Shown: positions 9,705 to 20,655 of the stretch, one piece after another
Numbering within the stretch: position 1 is the first letter of the stretch
How the letters are laid out: the number at the start of each line of letters is the position of its first letter
Source of the DNA: Mergibacter septicus
GTDB lineage: Bacteria > Pseudomonadota > Gammaproteobacteria > Enterobacterales > Pasteurellaceae
Direction of reading: 5' to 3'
NCBI RefSeq assembly: GCF_003265225.1
Contig: NZ_CP022013.1
Location: 1,397,001 to 1,461,000 of the forward strand
DNA: 64,000 nucleotides
Position numbers and translations under genes: made by a program
The notes under the pieces: generated by a model
The model's database searches: none
The model's input: only the letters and a program-made list of their open reading frames with translations
Told to the model about the DNA's origin: nothing

Positions 9705-10868
9705 TTAAGCTTTTGCACGCTCTTCAAGAACCGCTACCGCTGGTAATACTTTGCCTTCAACAAATTCTAAGAAAGCACCACCACCTGTTGAAATATAAGA
9801 AATTTTATCCGCAATTCCAAACATATCAATTGCTGCTAAAGTATCGCCACCACCTGCAATAGAAAAGGCTTCACTCTCTGCAATCGCTTGGGCAACAATT
9901 TCAGTTCCTCTACGGAAATTAGGAAACTCGAATACACCTACTGGTCCATTCCATAAAATCGTTTTTGCATTTTTAATAATTTCTGCAAGCTGTTGAGCTG
10001 ATTGGTCGCCTAAATCTAAGATTTGCTCATCATCTTGAACTTCAGTTGCTGATTTTACTGTTGCTGTCGCTGTTTCTGAAAACTCTTTTGCAACTCGAAC
10101 ATCTATCGCACTAGGAATATCACACTCTTGCATTAAACGTTGTGCTTCAGGAATTAAATCTTTTTCACATAAAGATTTGCCGACATTATACCCTTCAGCC
10201 GCAACAAAAGTATTAGAAATACCACCACCAACAACTAATTGATCAGCAATTTTTGCAAGAGAGTCTAATACAGTTAACTTGGTAGAAACTTTAGATCCCC
10301 CCACTATTGCAATCATTGGACGTTGAGGATTTTTTAATGCTTTACCTAACGCTTCTAATTCATTCGCTAATAATGGCCCTGCACAAGCAACGGTAGCAAA
10401 CTTTGCAACACCATGTGTAGAAGCTTGGGCTCTGTGAGCAGTACCAAACGCATCCATTACAAAGACATCACATAATGCTGCGTATTTTTTTGATAAGGCT
10501 TCATCATCTTTCTTTTCGCCTTTATTAAAACGAACATTTTCTAATACAACTAATTCATTTGGAGCTACTTCAACGCCTTCAAGATAATCTTTTTCTAAAC
10601 GAACAGGAATATCTAACGCTTGATTTAAGTAATCTACAACAGGTTGTAATGAGTATTCAGCATTGTACTCACCTTCGGTTGGACGACCAAAGTGGGAAGT
10701 AACCATTACTTTTGCACCTTGTTCAAGTGCTAACTTAATGGTTGGCAGTGAAGCTTTAATACGTGCATCAGACGTTACTTTACCATCTTTTACTGGTACA
10801 TTTAAATCTGAACGGATTAACACACGTTTTCCTGCTAAATCCAAATCGGTCATTTTGATTACTGACAT
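9705..10868 (-). CDS. pgk: Phosphoglycerate kinase
   Basis: Glycolytic ATP-forming step from 1,3-bisphosphoglycerate. The 387-residue product starts [20 protein letters not shown] and has [42 protein letters not shown] and the nucleotide-site [13 protein letters not shown] near the C-terminus. Length matches bacterial Pgk (387 in E. coli). It is the first gene of a pgk-fbaA transcription unit. Confidence 0.98.
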   Translation of the reverse strand: MSVIKMTDLDLAGKRVLIRSDLNVPVKDGKVTSDARIKASLPTIKLALEQGAKVMVTSHFGRPTEGEYNAEYSLQPVVDYLNQALDIPVRLEKDYLEGVEVAPNELVVLENVRFNKGEKKDDEALSKKYAALCDVFVMDAFGTAHRAQASTHGVAKFATVACAGPLLANELEALGKALKNPQRPMIAIVGGSKVSTKLTVLDSLAKIADQLVVGGGISNTFVAAEGYNVGKSLCEKDLIPEAQRLMQECDIPSAIDVRVAKEFSETATATVKSATEVQDDEQILDLGDQSAQQLAEIIKNAKTILWNGPVGVFEFPNFRRGTEIVAQAIAESEAFSIAGGGDTLAAIDMFGIADKISYISTGGGAFLEFVEGKVLPAVAVLEERAKA

Positions 10869-10933
10869 AATAAGTCCTCTTTATTTACTTAAAGTTGAAT
10901 AGAATTCCGTTAATACTACTTAATCTAAGATAC

Positions 10934-10975
10934 ATTATAACAACTCTTAATTTGAAAAGTGTGGATTAGATCAAA
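10934..10975 (-). promoter_or_regulatory. pgk promoter with candidate CRP site
   Basis: On the minus strand TATAAT (10934-10939) is preceded by TG one base upstream, an extended -10 promoter. A CRP-like site, TTTGA-N6-CCACA (10960-10975, 8 of 10 to consensus), is centred close to -41 from the expected start, the class II activator position. The match is imperfect, so CRP control is inference. Confidence 0.5.
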
Positions 10976-11080
10976 TTGTAACAACTTAACCATTAATTTG
11001 TTTTATTAAATAAAATAATTCTATAAAGAATATTACTTTGTATAAATAAATAATTTTCAATACTCTCTATTTTATGACAA

Positions 11081-11782
11081 CTACCAAGGACAACTCATCA
11101 CTTGCCAATCTAAGTCATAACAAATTTTTATTTCATTCTTATTCACGCTAATTCTTTTATTTTCTAAGTTGGGATTATATCGTTTTAACCAATTAATCAA
11201 TGCTTTTTTCTCAAAATTATTATCTGGTAATACGAGCTGATGAAACAGTTCACTTTGCTTAGCAAAATAATCTTGTGCTTGATTAAAGATACAAGCACCG
11301 TGCTTTTCCCACTCACCTTGAAGTAAATGGGCTGAAGGCGACTCCTTTAAATAAGATTGAATAATCTCAGGTTTTACTTCAGGTAAATCGCCTTGGCAAA
11401 ATCTAGGATGATCTGTAATCTGCTGGGCAGCAGCATTTTCTGCCCATAAACCATGAATGATCCAGCCAAAACGATGTTCGCATTGCAAACGATCTTTAAT
11501 AGGAATAGCTCCCTGATTGCGTTGTTTAACTCTTTCACAATAAGCTGGCGACCACGATAAAACCAAAGTATAAAAATCTACTTGTGCAGTAGGATTTGCC
11601 CCAAATTTATCTTTTGCAAGGTGATAATCATAATTTTTTATTGGGAACTGAGTAAGCTCATATTGGTTTGATTGAGATGTTATCTCTGCGATTCGATTTG
11701 TCCGAATAACAAAAAAAGTCGCACCTAAAACGATAATCAATAGGATTAATAACAATTTGATACGAAAAGATAATTGCATCAT
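11081..11782 (-). CDS. RNase T2 family ribonuclease (RNase I-like), membrane-anchored or exported
   Basis: Non-specific endoribonuclease of the T2 family, expected in the periplasm. Residues about 8-27 form a hydrophobic signal/anchor segment. The two conserved active-site regions are present: CAS I as WIIHGLWAEN, with the catalytic His, and CAS II as EWEKHGAC, with Glu, Lys and His. Cysteines that could form the usual disulfides are also present. The product is 233 residues, slightly shorter than E. coli RNase I. It is a lone gene with about 170 bases on its upstream side to yfhL and no clear ribosome binding site. Function is assigned from the motifs. Confidence 0.88.
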   Translation of the reverse strand: MMQLSFRIKLLLILLIIVLGATFFVIRTNRIAEITSQSNQYELTQFPIKNYDYHLAKDKFGANPTAQVDFYTLVLSWSPAYCERVKQRNQGAIPIKDRLQCEHRFGWIIHGLWAENAAAQQITDHPRFCQGDLPEVKPEIIQSYLKESPSAHLLQGEWEKHGACIFNQAQDYFAKQSELFHQLVLPDNNFEKKALINWLKRYNPNLENKRISVNKNEIKICYDLDWQVMSCPW

Positions 11783-11865
11783 CAGATTAATTCATTTTAA
11801 AACTAATAGTATCAACCGATTACAGGTCGAACAATATAAACAAAAACGGAGAACAAAATAACATA

Positions 11866-11895
11866 TTGGATTTTAAAAGGCTATTTCTTTATAAT
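11866..11895 (+). promoter_or_regulatory. yfhL promoter
   Basis: TTGGAT (11866-11871), 18-base spacer, TATAAT (11890-11895), followed about 50 bases later by GAGGTG and the yfhL ATG. Confidence 0.6.
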
Positions 11896-11947
11896 CGCCC
11901 GATTTTACGACTATTGAAGGTAATACCAATGAAATTATTAACGTTGA

Positions 11948-12214
<267 letters not shown>

Positions 12215-12419
12215 CCACCACCAAGCAAAAACACTGCTTTTTTGAATATCATCTAAAAAATACGATTTAAATTAGATAATATCTAACGGTATAAAACTTT
12301 ATTAAAATTTTCTCTTGCAATACGGCATTTTTTTTGAATAATAACCAACAAGCAAATAACAGCAGTCTGAAGTTGTAACTGCGTTTCTATCTAACTCATA
12401 TTTTAAGAGAACACAAATT

Positions 12420-13412
12420 ATGAAAAAGTCATTTATTCTTCAACAACAAGAAATTAGTTTTGTTAAAGACACTTTCTCTCACAAATTAGCTGAACACTTA
12501 GGTTTAGTTGAAGTCCAAGGACCAATCTTAAGTCAAGTTGGTAATGGAATGCAGGATAACTTATCAGGAAAAGAAAAAGCAGTTCAAGTTAAAGTAAAAC
12601 AAATTGAAGATGCTCAGTTTGAAGTCGTCCACTCATTAGCCAAATGGAAACGTCATACTTTAGCCCGTTTTGACTTCAAACCAGGTGAAGGATTATTTGT
12701 CCATATGAAAGCCTTACGCCCTGATGAAGATTCTTTAGATTGCACTCATTCAGTTTTTGTTGATCAATGGGATTGGGAAAAAGTTATTCCTGAAGGTCGC
12801 CGTGATCTTACATTCCTAAAAGAGACTGTACGTTCAATCTACGCTGCAATGCGTGAAACACAACAAGCTGTTGAAAAACAATTCGGTATTAAAGCAACCT
12901 TACCTGAAGAAATTACTTTTATTCATTCTGAAGATTTAGTACAACGTTACCCAGATTTAACCGATAAAGAACGTGAAAGTGCGATCTGTAAAGAATACGG
13001 AGCTGTATTCCTAATCGGAATCGGGGGTGTATTATCAGATGGTAAACCACACGATGTTCGTGCACCAGACTATGATGACTGGACAACTGTCTCTGAAGGC
13101 GAATACAAAGGATTAAATGGTGATATTCTTGTTTGGAATGAAGCATTAGGTAGTGCATTTGAAATTTCATCAATGGGAATCCGTGTTGATGAAAGTGCTT
13201 TACGCCGCCAATTAGCAATTACAGGCGATGAAGATCGTCTAGCATTTGAATGGCATCAAAAACTTCTTGCGGGAGAACTTCCTTTAACCATCGGTGGTGG
13301 TATTGGTCAATCACGTATGGCAATGTTTATGCTACAGAAAAAACACATTGGTGAAGTACAATCTAGCGTATGGCCAACTAAAGTCTTAGAAGAATTTGAA
13401 AACATTCTTTAA
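12420..13412 (+). CDS. asnA: Aspartate-ammonia ligase (asparagine synthetase A)
   Basis: Makes asparagine from aspartate and ammonia with ATP-to-AMP cleavage. The 330-residue product begins [19 protein letters not shown] and has [16 protein letters not shown] and [10 protein letters not shown]-like [20 protein letters not shown]. The C-terminal [14 protein letters not shown] is the class II aminoacyl-tRNA-synthetase-like motif 3. Length equals E. coli AsnA. It is monocistronic, with a strong terminator behind it. Confidence 0.98.
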   Translation: MKKSFILQQQEISFVKDTFSHKLAEHLGLVEVQGPILSQVGNGMQDNLSGKEKAVQVKVKQIEDAQFEVVHSLAKWKRHTLARFDFKPGEGLFVHMKALRPDEDSLDCTHSVFVDQWDWEKVIPEGRRDLTFLKETVRSIYAAMRETQQAVEKQFGIKATLPEEITFIHSEDLVQRYPDLTDKERESAICKEYGAVFLIGIGGVLSDGKPHDVRAPDYDDWTTVSEGEYKGLNGDILVWNEALGSAFEISSMGIRVDESALRRQLAITGDEDRLAFEWHQKLLAGELPLTIGGGIGQSRMAMFMLQKKHIGEVQSSVWPTKVLEEFENIL

Positions 13413-13447
13413 TTTCACTCAGTAAAATTCTCCTTAATTCTATTATC

Positions 13448-13480
13448 AATCCTATTGAATCCTTTCAATAGGATTTTTTT
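13448..13480 (+). terminator. asnA terminator
   Basis: A 12-bp perfect stem (AATCCTATTGAA / TTCAATAGGATT) with a 4-base loop, followed by a run of Ts, lies 36 bases after the asnA stop codon. Confidence 0.85.
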
Positions 13481-13527
13481 ATCTCATTGTTACTCCCTCC
13501 ACCCGTCTAATTAAACAGTGATTTTGT

Positions 13528-13589
13528 TGTGATCTAGTTAACAATAATTCATTTTCTATTTTGACTTTTTTCTAAGCCAGTCCTATATT
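13528..13589 (+). promoter_or_regulatory. acnB promoter with upstream CRP site
   Basis: TTGACT (13561-13566), a 17-base spacer and TATATT (13584-13589) make a near-consensus sigma-70 promoter. Upstream, 13528-13543 reads TGTGATCTAGTTAACA, 9 of 10 to TGTGA-N6-TCACA. Its centre lies about 60.5 bases before the expected start, the class I CRP position. Confidence 0.7.
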
Positions 13590-13695
13590 TAACAAAAATT
13601 CAACAATTCAGTTAGGGTATTTTCAATGGTACGTTAATGATGGATTGATACATGCAACACCCAATTCTCTACTCTAAATTTGACGAGGAAGCACT

Positions 13696-16302
13696 ATGTC
13701 TGACTTTCTACTTTCCTATCAACAACAAGTTGAACAACGCAAAGCTGAAGGCGTTTGTCCTCAACCTCTAACCGCAGAACAAACGGCAGAATTAATCGAG
13801 TTATTAAAAAATCCTCCAGCCATTAATCAAGACTTTCTACTCGAACTTTTTGAAACTCGTATTCCTGCTGGTGTTGATGAAGCAGCTTATGTGAAAGCCT
13901 CTTTTCTGTCTGCGGTAGCTAAAGGTGATGTTATCTCTCCCTTAATCTCACCTGAAAAGGCAATCGAAATTCTAGGTACCATGCAAGGGGGATACAATAT
14001 TGAACCCTTAATTAATGCCCTAGATAACCCCAAATTAGCCACTATCGCTGCTCAAGCCTTATCAAAAACATTACTTATGTTTGATAGTTTTCATGATGTA
14101 GTTGAAAAAGCAACCGCAGGAAATGCCTTTGCACAACAAATTTTACAATCTTGGGCAGATGCTGAATGGTTTTTATCCCGCCCATCACTTGCGGAAAAAA
14201 TTACCGTTACAGTATTTAAAGTAAGTGGTGAAACAAATACTGATGATCTTTCCCCCGCTCAAGATGCTTGGAGCCGTCCAGATATTCCACTCCATGCTCA
14301 AGCAATGCTAAAAAATGCCAGAGAAGGGATTATACCTGATAAAGAAGGGGAAATTGGTCCAATTAAACAGCTTGAAAAATTAAAAGAGCAAGGTTTTCCT
14401 CTTGCTTATGTTGGCGATGTTGTCGGCACAGGTTCATCACGCAAATCAGCAACTAATTCGGTGTTATGGCATATGGGAGAGGATATTCCTTTTATTCCAA
14501 ATAAACGAGCAGGTGGTGTGGTACTGGGTGGTAAAATTGCCCCAATATTCTTTAATACTCTCGAAGATGCAGGTGCATTACCAATTGAAGTCGATGTTAG
14601 CCATTTCAAGATGGGAGATATTATTGATATTTACCCATATCAAGGCAAAATTTGCAGTCATAACAGCGATAAAGTTATCGTTAATTTTGAATTAAAAACC
14701 CAAGTACTACTTGATGAAGTCCGTGCTGGTGGTCGTATCCCGTTAATTATTGGGCGTGGGCTAACCCATAAAGCCAGAACACAACTTGGCTTACCTGAAA
14801 GTGATGTTTTCATCAAACCCCAAGTAGTCACTGAGAGTAAAAAAGGCTTTACCTTGGCACAAAAAATGGTTGGTCGAGCCTGTGGTGTTGCAGGAATTCG
14901 TCCCGGTCAATACTGCGAACCGAGAATGACCTCCGTAGGCTCTCAAGATACCACGGGTCCTATGACTCGAGATGAATTAAAAGATCTTGCTTGCCTTGGT
15001 TTTTCGGCTGACTTAGTGATGCAATCATTCTGCCATACTGCGGCTTATCCAAAACCGATTGATGTTACAACACATCATACCTTACCAGATTTTATGATGA
15101 ACCGAGGTGGTATCTCTTTACGCCCTGGCGATGGTATTATTCACTCTTGGTTAAACCGAATGTTATTACCTGATACAGTTGGCACAGGCGGAGATTCCCA
15201 CACCCGCTTTCCGTTAGGGATATCTTTTCCAGCGGGATCAGGTCTAGTGGCATTTGCGGCTGCAACGGGGGTTATGCCGCTAGATATGCCTGAATCTGTT
15301 TTAGTCCGTTTTACTGGCACAATGCAACCGGGCATCACTTTACGTGATCTGGTTCATGCAATTCCTTATTATGCCATTCAACAAGGTTTATTAACTGTTG
15401 AAAAACAAGGAAAGAAAAATATTTTTTCAGGTAGAATTTTAGAAATTGAAGGCTTAGAGCATCTAAAAATTGAACAAGCCTTTGAACTATCTGATGCCTC
15501 AGCAGAACGTTCTGCCGCTGCTTGCACAATTAAGTTAAATAAAGAACCAATTATTGAATACATCAATTCTAATATTACCCTATTGAAATGGATGATCGCA
15601 GAAGGCTATGGCGATGCTCGCACCTTAGAACGGCGTATTCAAAATATGCAAGCATGGTTAGCAAACCCACAATTAATCGAAGCCGATCCTGATGCTGAAT
15701 ATACTGCAATCATTGAAATCAATATGAATGAAATCAAAGAACCAATCCTTTGTGCACCAAATGATCCTGATGATGCTCGCAAACTTTCTGAAGTTGCAGG
15801 GGATAAAATTGATGAGGTCTTTATCGGATCTTGTATGACAAATATTGGGCATTTCCGTGCTGCAGGTAAATTATTACAAAATTTTGATGGGGTTATTCCT
15901 ACTCGATTATGGATTGCACCACCAACTAAAATGGATGCCGCCCTACTGACCGAAGAAGGGTATTACAGCTTATTCGGTAAAAGTGGAGCAAGAACAGAAA
16001 TGCCGGGGTGCTCTCTCTGTATGGGAAATCAAGCTCGAGTAGCCCCTCAAGCGACTGTTGTTTCAACCTCCACACGTAATTTTCCTAACCGTTTAGGACA
16101 AGGTGCTAATGTCTATTTAGCATCAGCAGAATTAGCTGCAATTGCTGCATTATTAGGCAAATTACCGACAGTAGAAGAGTACCTTGCTTATACAGAACAA
16201 TTACAACACGATAAAGAGGATACCTATCGATATATGAACTTTGATCATATTAATAGTTATGTTAAAAAAGCTGATAAAGTTATTTTTCAAACAAAAATCT
16301 AA
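13696..16302 (+). CDS. acnB: Aconitate hydratase B
   Basis: Interconverts citrate and isocitrate. The 868-residue product has the AcnB order: N-terminal HEAT-like domain (about 1-160), swivel domain with [18 protein letters not shown], then the catalytic domains. Cluster ligands are seen in [10 protein letters not shown] and the C-terminal GCSLCMGNQ. Length matches E. coli AcnB (865). A GAGGAAG site precedes the start. AcnB binds RNA when its cluster is lost in other bacteria. Together with icd it covers citrate to 2-oxoglutarate; citrate synthase is not in the window. Confidence 0.98.
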   Translation: MSDFLLSYQQQVEQRKAEGVCPQPLTAEQTAELIELLKNPPAINQDFLLELFETRIPAGVDEAAYVKASFLSAVAKGDVISPLISPEKAIEILGTMQGGYNIEPLINALDNPKLATIAAQALSKTLLMFDSFHDVVEKATAGNAFAQQILQSWADAEWFLSRPSLAEKITVTVFKVSGETNTDDLSPAQDAWSRPDIPLHAQAMLKNAREGIIPDKEGEIGPIKQLEKLKEQGFPLAYVGDVVGTGSSRKSATNSVLWHMGEDIPFIPNKRAGGVVLGGKIAPIFFNTLEDAGALPIEVDVSHFKMGDIIDIYPYQGKICSHNSDKVIVNFELKTQVLLDEVRAGGRIPLIIGRGLTHKARTQLGLPESDVFIKPQVVTESKKGFTLAQKMVGRACGVAGIRPGQYCEPRMTSVGSQDTTGPMTRDELKDLACLGFSADLVMQSFCHTAAYPKPIDVTTHHTLPDFMMNRGGISLRPGDGIIHSWLNRMLLPDTVGTGGDSHTRFPLGISFPAGSGLVAFAAATGVMPLDMPESVLVRFTGTMQPGITLRDLVHAIPYYAIQQGLLTVEKQGKKNIFSGRILEIEGLEHLKIEQAFELSDASAERSAAACTIKLNKEPIIEYINSNITLLKWMIAEGYGDARTLERRIQNMQAWLANPQLIEADPDAEYTAIIEINMNEIKEPILCAPNDPDDARKLSEVAGDKIDEVFIGSCMTNIGHFRAAGKLLQNFDGVIPTRLWIAPPTKMDAALLTEEGYYSLFGKSGARTEMPGCSLCMGNQARVAPQATVVSTSTRNFPNRLGQGANVYLASAELAAIAALLGKLPTVEEYLAYTEQLQHDKEDTYRYMNFDHINSYVKKADKVIFQTKI

Positions 16303-16324
16303 GCATAATATTTGATCACCACTT

Positions 16325-16360
16325 AAACTCTCTTTTATTTAAATGTAAAAGAGAGTTTTC
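16325..16360 (+). terminator. acnB terminator
   Basis: AAACTCTCTTTTA pairs with TAAAAGAGAGTTT around an 8-base loop and runs into T-rich sequence, 23 bases past the acnB stop. Confidence 0.8.
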
Positions 16361-16466
16361 TTTTTTCACATTTCAGCCACAGATACAAATCAGTGCAAAA
16401 TCTTGTTACAATTAAAACCATTATTTATCATTAAAAATAAATTACTTAGGCACAAAGAAAAATCTA

Positions 16467-17375
16467 ATGGAAACTCAACAACAATCTCTACCCTCAATTG
16501 ATGTTATTATTCCTTGTTATAATGCTGAAAATACATTATTAAGAGCCGTTGAAAGCGTTTTAAAACAACAATACGTTCAACATCTCTATCTCGTTGATGA
16601 TGGTTCAACTGATAATACTTGGTACATCATCTCTCAATTAGCTGAAGCTATTCCAAAAGTAAAAGCACTACAAATGCCACAAAATAGTGGGGTTGCTGCA
16701 GCACGTAACTGGGCAGCATTACATAGCTCAGCCGATTTAATTGCGTTTCTTGATGCAGATGATGCTTATCAAGATAACGCTTTAGCTGCACCGATTTTAT
16801 CTTTTGCACGATTTAATGAGCTTGCCTTAGTTCGCTTATCATTAACAGCGGTAGATCTCGACCCTAAATACACCGCCTATGCAGGTAAAGGTTTAGAAGA
16901 AGCGTGGAAAACCTTGCAAATGACTGTTGGCGGCAATATGATCTTCCGCCGTTCAATTTTTCTTGCTGCGGGTGGTTTTCCCACTGATGAATTATTTAAA
17001 ATCTATGGTGGGGAAGATGCCTCTCTTGGGATCGCCTTTACTGAGGCTGCCGTTGTTGGTGTGTTATTTGAAGATAAAGTTCCCGGTGTTTTACATTATT
17101 GTCGCCCAGGTATGCACGCAGAACGTCTCCTAAATGCTTCTCTTTTTGGTGAAAGAGATCCACATATCGTTTCATTAGTTCCGCAAGCTGAAGCTGTTAC
17201 AGCTAGAATTGTCGCTCAATTAAACCAATTAAAAACAGTATTAAACCAAGAAAATTTAGGTATTATCCCACTTTATGTTGAATATAAAACAACTAATGCC
17301 GAAGAAAATACAACCACTGATGAATCCTCCGCTCCATCACCAATAGCCAATACAACTGACGAAAAACACCAGTAG
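16467..17375 (+). CDS. Family 2 glycosyltransferase
   Basis: GT-A fold transferase of the GT2 family, probably acting on a cell-surface glycan on the cytoplasmic side of the membrane. Seen: IDVIIPCYNAENTLLRAVES at residues about 9-28, LVDDGSTDNTW, NSGVAAARNWA and the metal-binding FLDADDAY (about 93-100). A later GGEDASLG may hold the acceptor or catalytic acid. The last 30 residues are low-complexity, rich in Thr, Ser and Glu. It precedes the flavoprotein gene by 6 bases, so the two probably share a transcript. The sugar and acceptor cannot be named from sequence. Confidence 0.82.
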   Translation: METQQQSLPSIDVIIPCYNAENTLLRAVESVLKQQYVQHLYLVDDGSTDNTWYIISQLAEAIPKVKALQMPQNSGVAAARNWAALHSSADLIAFLDADDAYQDNALAAPILSFARFNELALVRLSLTAVDLDPKYTAYAGKGLEEAWKTLQMTVGGNMIFRRSIFLAAGGFPTDELFKIYGGEDASLGIAFTEAAVVGVLFEDKVPGVLHYCRPGMHAERLLNASLFGERDPHIVSLVPQAEAVTARIVAQLNQLKTVLNQENLGIIPLYVEYKTTNAEENTTTDESSAPSPIANTTDEKHQ

Positions 17376-17381
17376 GTAAAT

Positions 17382-18584
17382 ATGAAAATCTTAGATGTTA
17401 TTATTATCGGTGCGGGGGCTTCTGGATTATTTTGTGCCGCTTTAATCGCTAAAAGTGGCAAATCAGTTTTAGTGTTAGAAAGTGGAAAAAAAGTCGGGAG
17501 AAAAATCCTGATGTCGGGTGGTGGTTTTTGCAATTTTACTAATTTAGATGTCAATCCAAGCCATTATCTTTCACAAAACCCACATTTTGTAAAATCTGCA
17601 CTGGCTCGTTATACACAATGGGATTTTATTACCTTAGTATCAAGTTATAACATTGCTTATTATGAAAAAGAACTGGGGCAATTATTTACTCAACAAGGGG
17701 CAGAACAAATCGTTTCAATGCTACTCACTGAATGTGAAAAAAATGGGGTGGTGATTCAACTACGTTCTACTATACAACAGCTCAGTAAACAAACTGACTA
17801 TTTTACATTAACTAACAATAACGGAGAGAAATACCACGCCAGACACGTTGTTATTGCGACTGGTGGTCTTTCTATGCCAAAACTGGGAGTCACACCATTT
17901 GGCTATCAAATTGCAGAACAGTTTGGTTTAAAAGTCGTATCACCAAGAGCCTCTTTAGTCCCTTTTACTTGGCGAGAACAGGATAAATGGCTAGCGGAAT
18001 TAGCAGGAATATCCTTACCCGTCAAAGTAACCGCCACCTGTGGACAAAGTTTCTATAATCAACTTCTTTTTACTCATCGAGGTATTTCAGGCCCCGCTAT
18101 TTTACAAATCTCTAACTATTGGCAAAGCGGAGAAAGTATTGAAATTGATCTCCTACCACAGCTTGAATTAAAAACATATCTCCAGCAACTCCGTCAATCC
18201 ACTGCCAAAATACAGCTAAAAACGGCTTTAAATCGCCAATTACCTAAAAAATGGGTAGAACTATTTTTTACTCATTCTGATTTTGCCAATTGGGGGCAAC
18301 TAACACTAGCACAACTAAGCCACGCTCAACTAAATAAATTAGAACAATACATTCACCATTGGCAATTTATCCCTAATGGAACCGAAGGCTATCGCACAGC
18401 AGAAGTAACTTTAGGTGGTGTTGATACTCACACCATCTCATCAAAAACGATGGAAGCAAATCAGGTTAAGGGGTTATATTTTATTGGGGAAGTACTAGAT
18501 GTGACAGGTTGGCTTGGTGGTTATAATTTCCAGTGGGCTTGGAGTTCTGCTTATGCCTGTGCAGAAGCAATAAATAATCACTAA
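17382..18584 (+). CDS. HI0933-family NAD(P)/FAD-dependent oxidoreductase (YhiN/BaiN type)
   Basis: Flavoprotein of the HI0933/YhiN family; its physiological substrate is unsettled. The 400-residue product has the Rossmann FAD motif IIGAGASGLFCAALIAKSGK (residues 8-27) and KVGRKILMSGGGFCNFTN, the family hallmark. It also has VIATGGLSMPKLGVTPFGY and the C-terminal GLYFIGEVLDVTGWLGGYNF. It lies 6 bases after the glycosyltransferase and is closed by a terminator. Confidence 0.88.
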   Translation: MKILDVIIIGAGASGLFCAALIAKSGKSVLVLESGKKVGRKILMSGGGFCNFTNLDVNPSHYLSQNPHFVKSALARYTQWDFITLVSSYNIAYYEKELGQLFTQQGAEQIVSMLLTECEKNGVVIQLRSTIQQLSKQTDYFTLTNNNGEKYHARHVVIATGGLSMPKLGVTPFGYQIAEQFGLKVVSPRASLVPFTWREQDKWLAELAGISLPVKVTATCGQSFYNQLLFTHRGISGPAILQISNYWQSGESIEIDLLPQLELKTYLQQLRQSTAKIQLKTALNRQLPKKWVELFFTHSDFANWGQLTLAQLSHAQLNKLEQYIHHWQFIPNGTEGYRTAEVTLGGVDTHTISSKTMEANQVKGLYFIGEVLDVTGWLGGYNFQWAWSSAYACAEAINNH

Positions 18585-18587
18585 ATA

Positions 18588-18620
18588 AAAACCACATTAT
18601 TATTAAATAATGTGGTTTAA
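18588..18620. terminator. Terminator after the HI0933-type gene
   Basis: An 11-bp stem AACCACATTAT / ATAATGTGGTT with flanking A- and T-rich tails lies 4 bases after the stop. It lies between converging genes and could act on both strands. Confidence 0.75.
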
Positions 18621-18649
18621 GTTTATTTATGAATAAAATTAAAATAATC

Positions 18650-19639
18650 TTATACTTTTTTATCCATCATTATATCTGATGGTTTTGATATAATATCAGC
18701 ATTATTAGATACTACATTAGTGTCCTTATTTTGGCTAATAACTTCACTAAAGCTAATGGGTTTATCATATAAATTAACCCCTCCTTTAACACCAAAATCT
18801 AAGGTTGTTACTTCATAAGCAATACAAATATCTTCTTCTTCAAAACGTTTTTTTAGCAATACAATCCCATCATTAATTGCTTTCATATATTGATTATGAC
18901 TTTCAAAATTTATCCAAATCCGTAATTCAAAATTATAAGTTGAACTGCCTATATTCGTAAAAAATAATCTAGGTAAAAATAACTCATCTTCACTTTCAGT
19001 AATAACTCCTTCAATTTGTGGCACACAATCCATCACCACGTTCTTTACTTTATCTAAGTCATCACCATAAGAAACACCTGTGGATACGATCGCCATACGC
19101 TTACCTGATGAAGAATAATTCACTACATTTCCTGTATAAATCAATTGGTTAGGAATATAAACATTCTGTCCTTCAACAGTCATAATGATAGTTAATAATG
19201 AACCTATTTGTTTCACTTGCCCATACTGACCATTAATCGTAACCCAATCTCCCACTTTAAATGGCACTTGAATATTAATTAAAATACCAGAGAAAAAATT
19301 TGCCGTTGTTTCTTTAGTTGCAAAACCAATAACAATACCAATGACGCCCGCACTGGCTAATAATTGAGTTAATAATCCTTCTAATCCTAATATATGAATT
19401 GCAATAAAATAACCGACAATCATAAAACTAAAGGATAAACAAAATGTAATAAATTTATTTAAATGATGTCGTTCGGCAAAATAATTCTTCGATTTTACTT
19501 CATATAAATATCGTATCTTTTTACCAAAATAATAAGTTACCGCAATAACTAATGCAGCTAAAACAATTTTTATTAAATAAATAAAAATTATATCTGACCA
19601 TTTTTCAACTAGATCAATAAAATACGCTGAATTAAACAT
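18650..19639 (-). CDS. MscS-family mechanosensitive ion channel
   Basis: Small-conductance mechanosensitive channel in the inner membrane that releases solutes on hypo-osmotic shock. Residues about 1-125 hold several membrane segments. The pore-lining TM3 region is LLASAGVIGIVIGFATKETTANFFSGILI, summarised here as GVIGIVIGFATKETTANF at about 109-126. The beta-domain follows, with PFKVGDWVTINGQYGQV and YIPNQLIYTGNVVNYSS. Two adjacent ATGs exist; GAGG sits better for the second, used here (the first would start at 19642). The 40-residue C-terminus is Ser/Asp/Lys-rich. It lies 18 bases after a small zinc-ribbon gene. Confidence 0.88.
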   Translation of the reverse strand: MFNSAYFIDLVEKWSDIIFIYLIKIVLAALVIAVTYYFGKKIRYLYEVKSKNYFAERHHLNKFITFCLSFSFMIVGYFIAIHILGLEGLLTQLLASAGVIGIVIGFATKETTANFFSGILINIQVPFKVGDWVTINGQYGQVKQIGSLLTIIMTVEGQNVYIPNQLIYTGNVVNYSSSGKRMAIVSTGVSYGDDLDKVKNVVMDCVPQIEGVITESEDELFLPRLFFTNIGSSTYNFELRIWINFESHNQYMKAINDGIVLLKKRFEEEDICIAYEVTTLDFGVKGGVNLYDKPISFSEVISQNKDTNVVSNNADIISKPSDIMMDKKV

Positions 19640-19657
19640 CATTTCCTCACACTAAAG

Positions 19658-19888
19658 TTAATTTTTCCACCAAGTAAATATAACAATAATCAAGCTAAAA
19701 ATAACTAACCAAATTAGCTGTATTTTCGCATTTTGACGGTTTAAAGCTTGTCGTTCTGCAATATTTTTTTTAAAACTTTGTTGATACTGCATAAGCGATA
19801 TATTTTGTAATGGAAAACCACACCTCACACATTTTTCAGCCTCACTACTCACTTTTTTTCCACAATCAGGACATTGAATTAACGCCAT
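19658..19888 (-). CDS. Small zinc-ribbon protein with C-terminal membrane anchor
   Basis: A 76-residue protein with an N-terminal zinc ribbon, CPDCGKKVSSEAEKCVRCG (two C-x2-C pairs 11 residues apart). A basic, Gln-rich linker leads to one hydrophobic helix near the C-terminus (LIWLVIFSLIIVIFTWW). The frame is open 11 codons upstream, but GGAG at proper spacing supports this start. It precedes the MscS gene by 18 bases and may be cotranscribed with it. Function unknown; the topology puts the ribbon in the cytoplasm if the tail is an anchor. Confidence 0.75.
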   Translation of the reverse strand: MALIQCPDCGKKVSSEAEKCVRCGFPLQNISLMQYQQSFKKNIAERQALNRQNAKIQLIWLVIFSLIIVIFTWWKN

Positions 19889-20017
19889 TTTTAGCTCCAA
19901 GTTCACCAACAAATAACTCACAATAAGTATTCTGAGAATTAATGCTCTTTTTATCTAAATATGTTATCTTTAGCAATAGAATTTAAGCCTAAAATCATCA
20001 CAACAAGGAAAAATCAA

Positions 20018-20620
20018 ATGTACCTTTCACAAATCACGTCTGAATTAAATCAAGCCGCAGAGGTATTAAATAAATTTATTAATAACGGACAAAATATAAA
20101 ATCAATTCAAGAAGCAGCTCTGTTATTAGCGGAAAGTTTTCAACAAGGGGGAAAAGTACTTTCTTGTGGTAATGGCGGTTCACACTGTGATGCAATGCAC
20201 TTCGCTGAAGAATTAACAGGTCGCTATCGTGAAAATCGTCCGGGCTATCCAGCAATTGCTATTTCTGATCCTAGTCATCTAAGCTGCGTCAGTAATGATT
20301 TTGGTTTTGACTATGTATTCTCTCGTTATGTTGAAGCGGTCGGACAAAAAGGAGATGTCTTATTCGGACTCTCAACCTCAGGAAATTCACAAAATATCAT
20401 CAATGCAATCCATGCTGCTAAAGCGAAAGGAATGAAAGTTATTGCTTTAACAGGAAAAGATGGTGGTAAAATGGCAGGCTTAGCCGATATTGAAATCCGA
20501 GTACCTCACTTTGGCTATGCAGATCGTATTCAAGAGGTACATATCAAAGTTATCCATATTTTGATGATGTTAGTTGAATTTGAAATGGCAAAATTTGCTG
20601 AGAAACAAGCCAATGAATAA
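20018..20620 (+). CDS. gmhA: Sedoheptulose 7-phosphate isomerase
   Basis: First step of ADP-heptose synthesis for the LPS inner core. The 200-residue product begins [17 protein letters not shown] and has the SIS-domain signatures [20 protein letters not shown] (about 52-71), [25 protein letters not shown] and [19 protein letters not shown]. The upstream extension of the frame is not GmhA-like; AAGGAA precedes this ATG. Functionally tied to waaF further right, which adds the second heptose. Confidence 0.97.
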   Translation: MYLSQITSELNQAAEVLNKFINNGQNIKSIQEAALLLAESFQQGGKVLSCGNGGSHCDAMHFAEELTGRYRENRPGYPAIAISDPSHLSCVSNDFGFDYVFSRYVEAVGQKGDVLFGLSTSGNSQNIINAIHAAKAKGMKVIALTGKDGGKMAGLADIEIRVPHFGYADRIQEVHIKVIHILMMLVEFEMAKFAEKQANE

Positions 20621-20632
20621 AAATATCTAATA

Positions 20633-20655
20633 AAAAAGGCGGTTCACCGCCTTTT
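20633..20655. terminator. Bidirectional terminator between gmhA and the CDF exporter
   Basis: AAAAGGCGG / CCGCCTTTT with a 4-base loop between converging genes; it overlaps the last bases of the minus-strand gene. Confidence 0.8.

Noticed and set aside
12215-12250. Terminator after yfhL
   Set aside because: Only a 5-bp AAGCA/TGCTT stem with Ts is present; too weak to list as a feature.
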